DNA from: Cephalotrichum gorgonifer
Taxonomy: Eukaryota; Ascomycota; Sordariomycetes; Microascales; Microascaceae
Reading direction: 5' to 3'
Length of the DNA stretch: 64,000 nucleotides
Assembly (NCBI GenBank): GCA_900312665.1
Contig: ONZQ02000016.1
Coordinates: 453,582-517,581, forward strand
Shown here: one piece after another, positions 58,004 through 64,000 of the stretch
Layout: every line of letters starts with the position of its first letter
Numbering within the stretch: the first letter of the stretch is position 1
Notes under the pieces: model-generated
The model's database searches: none
Seen by the model: only the letters and a program-made list of their open reading frames with translations
Told to the model about the DNA's origin: nothing
Made by a program: the position numbers and the translations under genes

Positions 58004-60931
58004 ATGGCTACGCGACATGGTTCCTTCGAGGATCGCGGGCCCGCCGTGTTCGCCGTCACGACGGCCACTCTCGTCCTCGCCACCACTTTCGTGGCCATGC
58101 GCATGGTCTGCCGGAAGTTCATTGTGCGCAACATCAGCTGGGATGACTGGATTATCATGCTTGCTTGGGTCATCGCCTTCGGCCTGTCCTTCACCATCAA
58201 CTACGGCACCCGCATGGGCCTGGGGAGGCATGACAGGGACATTGTGAACGACGACTGGCCTGCATTGCAGCGGTGCCAATATGTGTTTTCCGTTCTGTAC
58301 AACCCCGCCCTGATGGCCACCAAAACTAGTATCCTCGTCTTCTACCTCCGCCTCGCCAAGAACACCCAGAAGGTGCTCCGATTCGCCTCGTGGGCCACCC
58401 TGGGCGTCGTCAACGTCGCCGGCACCGTCCTCACGTTCATGAACATCTTCCAATGCAAACCTATCGACGCCGCCTGGAACCCCTGGGACAAGACCAGCCG
58501 ATGCATTCCGCTCCTGACCGAGTTCATCTGCAGTGCCCCCGTGAATATCGTGACCGACCTCGCCATCCTCGCCCTGCCCATCCCCGTGCTTACGGGCATG
58601 AGCCTCCCCCCGCGCCAAAAGACCATCCTCGTCCTCACCTTTGGCCTCGGCATCTTCGTGACGATTGTGGACGTCGTGCGCATCTACTACCTCCAGCAAG
58701 CCATCAGCGCCGTACCGACGTCACTATCCAAGGACCCCAACTCACGTTTCGGCGGCCAGGAAGAGTTCTCCTTCAACGCGTCGTTCTCGCTCATGTGGAG
58801 CGCCGTCGAGGTCAACATCGGCATGACCTGCGCCTGCATCCCCACCCTCAAGCCCCTCATCATCAAAATCCTGCCGGCCATGATTATCGACCCGGATGGG
58901 TCTGGCTTTGCGCGCGAGAAGGAGCGGGCCATCGGGGGAGGGGGCGCGAATGGCAATCTCGACGTGAGCTCGACGATGCAGTCCACGCGCCGTGACTCGA
59001 GGCGTAGCGTGAGCATCCAGATGCCTCGGGCCTCCTACCTAAGTCATCCCCAGACCCACCGTGGGTCGAGGGCTAGCAACACGCTCCAGCCCTACCCGGA
59101 GCTGGAAGCCACGACGTCCCTCGAGGTGCCCCCTAACCTCGACCGCGAGCGCTCCGATACCCTAGCGACCCTCACGGGGACCAGTACGGTCCAATCGCGC
59201 CAGGAGAGCGCCATCTATTTTGGGTTTGTCAACATGAAAAAACCCAAATCCATGCTCCGCTGCTCCGTCTCCGAGTCGTGGAAGTACTGCACGGCCGTCA
59301 CGGTCCTCTTCCTCCTCTGGGGCGTGTCCTACGGGCTCCTCAACACTCTCAACAATGCCGTCGCGTTTGTGTCGCGCATGTCCTATCCGCAGACGCTGGG
59401 CCTCACGAGCGCCTACTTCGGGGGGGGCTATTTCTTCGGTCCGCTCCTCGTGGGCGAGTGGATCCTCCGGCGCGATGAGCACCACCGCACGCGCAGGAGG
59501 AAGCACAACTCGAGGGACAGGGAGGGAATCGGCGGGTTCAAGGTGACGTTCATCGTAGGGCTCTGCTTCTACGGCGTCGGAACCATTATCTTCTGGCCGT
59601 CGGCCGTGACGAACTCGTTCGGCGGGTTCATGCTAAGTAACTTCGTGGTGGGCTTCGGGCTCTCAATCCTCGAGACGGGAGCGAACGCCTTCCTCATCTT
59701 GTGCGGCCCGCAGCGATACGCCGACGCGCGGCTCATGCTGGCGCAGGGCGTTCAAGCGGTTGGGTCGGTGCTCTCGGGCTTGCTCGCGCAGCGCGTCTTC
59801 TTCAAGGGCCTCCGGCCTAGCCAAGGAGGAGTGATGACGTCGATGATTTTTATCAATGTTCAATGGAGCTATCTCGCCATAACACTCTCATGCGTCATTC
59901 TAGCGCTGTTCTTCTACTACATGCCGCTCCCGGAGGTGGGCGATCTCGAGCTCGATGCCGCGTCGCGCGTCCTCCCCGCGGACCCCCGAAGGCGGTCCGT
60001 CGGCGGGATCCAGGTGCGAACGTGGGCGCTCGCGCTTGCTGTTCTGGCTCAGTGGACCTACATGGGGGCGCAGGAGTGCACGAGTATCTTCTGGCGGCAG
60101 CTCATACTCTCGCTGGTCCCGTCGGTTGGCGGGGCAGCCCTCAACGGGCCACACGACTTCATGTCCTCCCTCGACAAGCCCGGGGAGCTGGCCATTTCGG
60201 TACCGGACTACCTCCTCATAGCGCAGACGGCGTTCGCCCTCTCGCGATTCGCGGTCTCCTACCTCATCTACTTGTCCCTCAGCAACCCTCGGATCCCGCG
60301 GCCCCGGACGATCCTGGGGATATGTGTCACGCTGTCGGCCGTCTTCGCGCTACTTACGGTGGTAATTCGGCCCAGCAACCCGAACCTAGCAGCCATACCG
60401 GTCGTGCTTCTGTACACCACGGAGGGGCCCTGCTGGCCGCTGATATTCTCGCTGGGCCTGCGGGGACAGGGGCGGAGGACGAAGCGGGCGGCCGCGTTCA
60501 TTACGATGGGCGGGTCGGGCCCGGCGTTCTTCCCCTTTATAATGTACGGCATCGTGCAGAGCGGCGGTACGATCCAGCTTGCGTTTATAGTTATTGCGGT
60601 ACTACAGTTCATTACGTGTGTCTACCCAGCGTACCTCGCGCTGTCGAAGGACGCGGGCAAGATGGTCGATCCCGTGCTGGGGGGTGAGGCTGAGGGTGGT
60701 GCAGGTGAGGGGACTGGGAGTGCGAGTGCGAGCACAGGCGGGGAGGGGGATCGGGAGGGGGAGGAGACTGTTGAGGATATCCTGAGGCGGAGGAGGAAGA
60801 GCTCGGCGGCCCTGGGCCGAGTTGGGGTCGGGGAGAGGTTCAAGGGGTATTTCGGGGGCGCGGGGGAACCAGGGGAGGGATCCACGGCGAGGGATACGTC
60901 CCTCACGGAGAGCCAGGAGAAGGCGACGTAG
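58004..60931 (+). CDS. Fusion membrane protein: fungal rhodopsin-fold (PTH11-like) domain plus fucose-permease-like MFS transporter
   Basis: One intronless frame of 975 residues. Residues 1-300 form a seven-helix domain of the fungal rhodopsin-fold family: VCRKFIVRNISWDDWIIMLAWV, NPALMATKTSILVFYLRL, CKPIDAAWNPWD, CSAPVNIVTDLAILALPIPVL and a closing WSAVEVNIGMTCACIPTLKPL, all typical of PTH11-like proteins. There is no N-terminal CFEM domain. Residues about 300-420 are a Ser/Arg-rich cytosolic linker. Residues about 420-915 are an MFS domain of the FHS (fucose/glucose permease) type: FLLWGVSYGLLNTLNN, TSAYFGGGYFFGPLLVGEWILRR and VGFGLSILETGANAFLILCGP. The C-tail is acidic and disordered. About 19 helices are expected in total. 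No stop or frame change separates the parts, so this is a true fused gene, possibly a sensor-transporter. The ligand and substrate are unknown. Confidence 0.88.
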   Translation: MATRHGSFEDRGPAVFAVTTATLVLATTFVAMRMVCRKFIVRNISWDDWIIMLAWVIAFGLSFTINYGTRMGLGRHDRDIVNDDWPALQRCQYVFSVLYNPALMATKTSILVFYLRLAKNTQKVLRFASWATLGVVNVAGTVLTFMNIFQCKPIDAAWNPWDKTSRCIPLLTEFICSAPVNIVTDLAILALPIPVLTGMSLPPRQKTILVLTFGLGIFVTIVDVVRIYYLQQAISAVPTSLSKDPNSRFGGQEEFSFNASFSLMWSAVEVNIGMTCACIPTLKPLIIKILPAMIIDPDGSGFAREKERAIGGGGANGNLDVSSTMQSTRRDSRRSVSIQMPRASYLSHPQTHRGSRASNTLQPYPELEATTSLEVPPNLDRERSDTLATLTGTSTVQSRQESAIYFGFVNMKKPKSMLRCSVSESWKYCTAVTVLFLLWGVSYGLLNTLNNAVAFVSRMSYPQTLGLTSAYFGGGYFFGPLLVGEWILRRDEHHRTRRRKHNSRDREGIGGFKVTFIVGLCFYGVGTIIFWPSAVTNSFGGFMLSNFVVGFGLSILETGANAFLILCGPQRYADARLMLAQGVQAVGSVLSGLLAQRVFFKGLRPSQGGVMTSMIFINVQWSYLAITLSCVILALFFYYMPLPEVGDLELDAASRVLPADPRRRSVGGIQVRTWALALAVLAQWTYMGAQECTSIFWRQLILSLVPSVGGAALNGPHDFMSSLDKPGELAISVPDYLLIAQTAFALSRFAVSYLIYLSLSNPRIPRPRTILGICVTLSAVFALLTVVIRPSNPNLAAIPVVLLYTTEGPCWPLIFSLGLRGQGRRTKRAAAFITMGGSGPAFFPFIMYGIVQSGGTIQLAFIVIAVLQFITCVYPAYLALSKDAGKMVDPVLGGEAEGGAGEGTGSASASTGGEGDREGEETVEDILRRRRKSSAALGRVGVGERFKGYFGGAGEPGEGSTARDTSLTESQEKAT

Positions 60932-63852
60932 GCTCGTGTCATGGGAAACGCAGGGTGAGAGGGAGGAGGTTTGCCTTGGAGATGACAGGCGCAGGTGGGA
61001 AAAATGAAGCGCATTTTTTTGGGTCCAGCCGGCTGGGTTTGATTCGCAACCGGGAGGAGTTTCGGGGTGGAGTTTCCGACGGATTTTATTCCCCAACCCC
61101 CGAGGTACATCTTTTTTTTTCTCGTTCTTTTTTTTTCGATTCGGGTGTACATACATACATACCCTCCCTTGGGATATAATACCCCCCCGGAGACGATCAC
61201 GGCGCATTTTCAGGGGAAAAGGAAGGCGTAGATGGCCTAGAAGGGAACCCTTCCCCCCTTCCCCCGAGTTGGGGGTTTTATGATCTTATGAACTACCTAA
61301 TATAATTCTAGTCGTTTATGAAAGTATGATTGTACAGCTCTGCGAGACTTTTGAAAAGGGGGAAAAAGGGGGGGGGGGGGGGGGGGTGCAACAGGGACGA
61401 AGTGTTGCAACCAAGAAGAGGTTGGAATGACTTACAGTCTGATAACTCGTCGGCCTCTACTCCATAGCCGATCCCACCGACGAATATGGCTTGCCTATCC
61501 GGCTTCCTCCGAGCCCGCGGAAGCTCCTTCGGTCTGAGGGAGGATATGCTACACAGAGTGCAGTGGCTCTCACTCCCCTCGGGGTGTGATTAGGATTGGA
61601 TTTAAATCCCTCTCTGCCCGGCCCGGAAAACGACCATGTTCTGCACTGAATGGGACGGTAACGCGTTGAGTGTGTTAGATACAGGTAATCACGGAAATGC
61701 AAGAGTGCAAGGTATGTCTCGGCGCGAAAGGCACAGATGCACGCATGTACTTTACAGGTGTGGCGCTCTGTGGGAAGGGGACCGACCGGCCCGACCGGAT
61801 CCGGGGGGGCCCGCTTGTTGCTTGTTCGCGGCGAGGATACAAGAAGGTAGTACTGTTTAATATGGGGTACATGTATGGTTAATCGTATCCGTGCTGGATC
61901 GGCGCTGCGTGCAGCTGCAGGTGCAAGTGATGTTACGAGACGGGGCGATGGGCCAAACGGCTGGGGACCGAAACCCGAGACCGGGTTTGATAGCGAGACG
62001 TGAGAGTAAGGTGTGAGGATGAAGGGAAACTTAATGAGTGCGAGGCTTCAATAGGATGAGTAGTGTTATGGGTCGATGAAAGGCGTGGGTGAGGTATTTC
62101 CGGGTTTTCATCACCACGGTCTTATTAGCCGTTGATATTACTATTGCAGATATGGAAAGGGGGAGATGGGGGAATATGGGAGGTTATAATAATACATCAA
62201 TGTTTCCAGGTCGGAGGTTATGTTACTTCAAGTGCTACCAGAAACGTCGAGTTGGGTACAGCAGAGATTCGGAGAATTTAAGATTGATGTCGACTTAACT
62301 CGTACGAGTATACGAGTAATAGCTACCCAATTATTTTTTTTCTTCTCATTGCGACGGTACTTGTACTCGCGCACGAGTATAATTCTCACGAACTACAGGT
62401 AGAAGCCACAAGTTAATATACCTTTCTTCCCCCCCTGAGGTTCGCATGACATCGTTACTTCTAACAGGATTCCTGTTCGTATCATGGAGGAAATAGGCGC
62501 GAAAGTACCTTTCTTGGCACTAGTGTAAGTTGTTGGAGCTGCTCCTTCCGTGCTCTGATCCGATATTACTACTACTCCTCCGGGCCCGTGCTTGTGCAAT
62601 TAGAGCTATTACGAAGTAGGTAGTGCTAACTAGTTGCTCCTCGCAGAACTCGTACTATTACCCAATGATCAACCCTTCCTTTCCCTTCCCGTCCCGTCTC
62701 CGTCTCCCGTCGATACACACAGCGATCGACCCTCGGCGCACGGGTCTCCCCGACCAGGCCACCCACACACATCTTCATCAAATTATGTATACATGTCAGC
62801 TGCCCCCCTGTCCGAGAAACCCAGGGACCCGGGTCGTTCTCTCCGGGCAGGCAAAGAGATCGCCCCCAAAAGTTCCCCCCGATCATTATAAACCGTTTTT
62901 TTTTTCACATGCTGCATGCCCGCATATCACACATCCCCACTCTTATCATACTGGTAAAGTAGCACGCAAAGACACACGCAGGTTTATAAAGTAACTCGCA
63001 CTCCGATCCTGTCACGAGCGCCCATACGTACGTAAAAAGGAGCAAGTACGTTAGTACTCGTAAATACAAGGTACCGCGGAACAGAATTGGAAAATGGCGC
63101 TAACAGCAGCTAAGGCCCGAGCTGGGCTTATTTGGCTCCCCCCCTCTCCAGAAACCATGACGTTCCCATTTCTTCAAGGGAAGAGGTGGGGGGGAAGAAA
63201 AGTGGAGATTAACAAAAAGGAGCCGACAAGGAAGTGAGCTTAGCTCCTTCTTGAGCAGGGTGTGGAGTAGAAACAGGGGCCAGGGGGGGATACCCATCGT
63301 ACGAGAGCATGGGTGCCATGCCCGTGGCGCGTGGAAATGGAGAATTACCTACTCCGTACTTACTTTCCCTGCCTTCCGCGTTCCTGATGCCCACTCTTTA
63401 ATCCTTACTCTCCTTACTTCTTTCTTACGTTCTCCCGGGGTTTCGTATTATCGCGTGTTTCACTCCCTTCGGGGACGATCTTCTCTTGCATCATACATTG
63501 CACACCACTCCCCACACCAAATTCCTCTCCTCTGCTCTTACCCCCCGGCCGCCCCTCCTCCACCGCGTCTCCCCCCACTCACCCCTCATACAACCCCCCT
63601 TCCGAAGCTCTAAAGGTGACAGAGAGGGGAGAAAGAAGGAAATATACTCAGTGCTCGTCTTTTGCGCCGAATCCTCTTTTTATATCGGTCCGGTGAAAAG
63701 GCCTATCCGAAGAGGCGAACAAGTCCGGGCGCAAACCCCGCCGATCCGATCCCCCGGCCCGGAACCCGGCACCCGGCGCGGGGGAGAGCCCAAACCAGGG
63801 AAACAAACAGGAAACGGGGAAAACAGGAAACGGGAAACGGGAAGAAAACACA
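60932..63852. other. 2.9-kb spacer, no gene seen
   Basis: No supportable gene. A run of 19 G lies at 61368-61386. CGAGTAC/GTACTCG words recur at 62297-62318, 62356-62380 and 63030-63062. The last 200 nt are rich in GGAAAC/GAAAC repeats just before the final gene. Confidence 0.5.
61368..61386. repeat. Poly(G) run, 19 nt
   Basis: This is an uninterrupted G19 on the plus strand in spacer. Such runs are prone to length error in sequencing, so the exact length is uncertain. Confidence 0.85.
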
Positions 63853-64000
63853 ATGGGCGTCGCGACCCTGTCCACCGCCCTCGCGGCCGGCGGCGCCGTC
63901 GTGGCGTATGTCGCCTACACGGTGCTCGACGGCCTGCGCGAGGGCATCAGGGGCGCGGAGAGGAGCGGGCTGAAGTATATCGTTTCGCGTGCGTTGGATA
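63853..64000 (+). CDS. N-terminus of a membrane-anchored protein, probably a cytochrome P450 (partial)
   Basis: ATG 63853 (CACAATGGGC) opens MGVATLSTALAAGGAVVAYVAYTVLDGLREG, one hydrophobic helix that would act as a signal anchor, followed by IRGAERSGLKYIV. The pattern 'helix, then a short basic stretch, then RSGLxYIV' is common at the start of fungal microsomal P450s. The gene runs off the window, so no haem-binding loop can be seen. A possible intron donor (GTGCGT) lies at the last bases. The P450 call is inference from the N-terminal pattern only. Confidence 0.5.
   Translation, partial: MGVATLSTALAAGGAVVAYVAYTVLDGLREGIRGAERSGLKYIVSRALD

Noticed and set aside
57860..58699. 279-codon open frame antisense to the rhodopsin-MFS gene
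   Set aside because: It mirrors the codon bias of the sense gene, with no recognisable motif.

Overview
The window comes from the nuclear genome of a filamentous ascomycete (Pezizomycotina). Introns are short (about 50-170 nt) with GT-AG borders and CTAAC/CTGAC-type branch sites. The gene content fits this group: Zn2Cys6 regulators, an NmrA-like protein, a quinate-repressor-type AROM relative, a PTH11-like rhodopsin-fold protein, a NACHT NLR and an 80S ribosomal protein gene. The genus cannot be told from sequence alone. Genes are sparse, about one per 4-5 kb, with long spacers full of homopurine, homopyrimidine and homopolymer tracts.

Layout. 0-5 kb: the 3' end of an unidentified gene, a two-exon ankyrin-repeat gene, a small probable mitochondrial protein, and a decayed fragment of a cytosine-methyltransferase gene. 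5.3-13 kb (minus): one very large DNMT5-type gene encoding a C5-cytosine methyltransferase, RING/Cys-rich clusters and a split SNF2 helicase; an in-frame TAG interrupts it between helicase motifs Ia and II. 15-17.7 kb: a 2H phosphoesterase (plus) and ribosomal protein eL42 (minus), the latter with a 3-nt first coding exon and a 14-nt microexon. 18.7-24.8 kb: a DHA2-like MFS transporter (plus), then an NmrA-like protein and a Zn2Cys6 factor (both minus) separated by a spacer with an exact tandem duplication of a 50-bp unit. 28-30.4 kb: a QutR/qa-1S-type protein (dead shikimate-kinase and shikimate-dehydrogenase-like parts, apparently complete type I dehydroquinase site). 30.4-43.3 kb: about 13 kb with no supportable gene. 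43.3-48.4 kb: a six-exon Zn2Cys6 regulator (plus) and a VOC/glyoxalase-like gene (minus) with a probable GC-AG intron. 49.9-53.4 kb: a NACHT NLR (minus). 58-61 kb: a 975-residue fusion of a seven-helix rhodopsin-fold domain to a fucose-permease-like MFS transporter. 63.85 kb to the end: the first codons of a membrane-anchored protein, probably a cytochrome P450.

Functional links are mostly inferred. The MFS/NmrA/Zn2Cys6 trio could be a small regulated unit. The DNMT5-type gene together with a degenerate, oppositely oriented fragment of its own methyltransferase region about 7 kb away is the most unusual part: it suggests past duplication and decay at a DNA-methylation gene that may itself now be broken.
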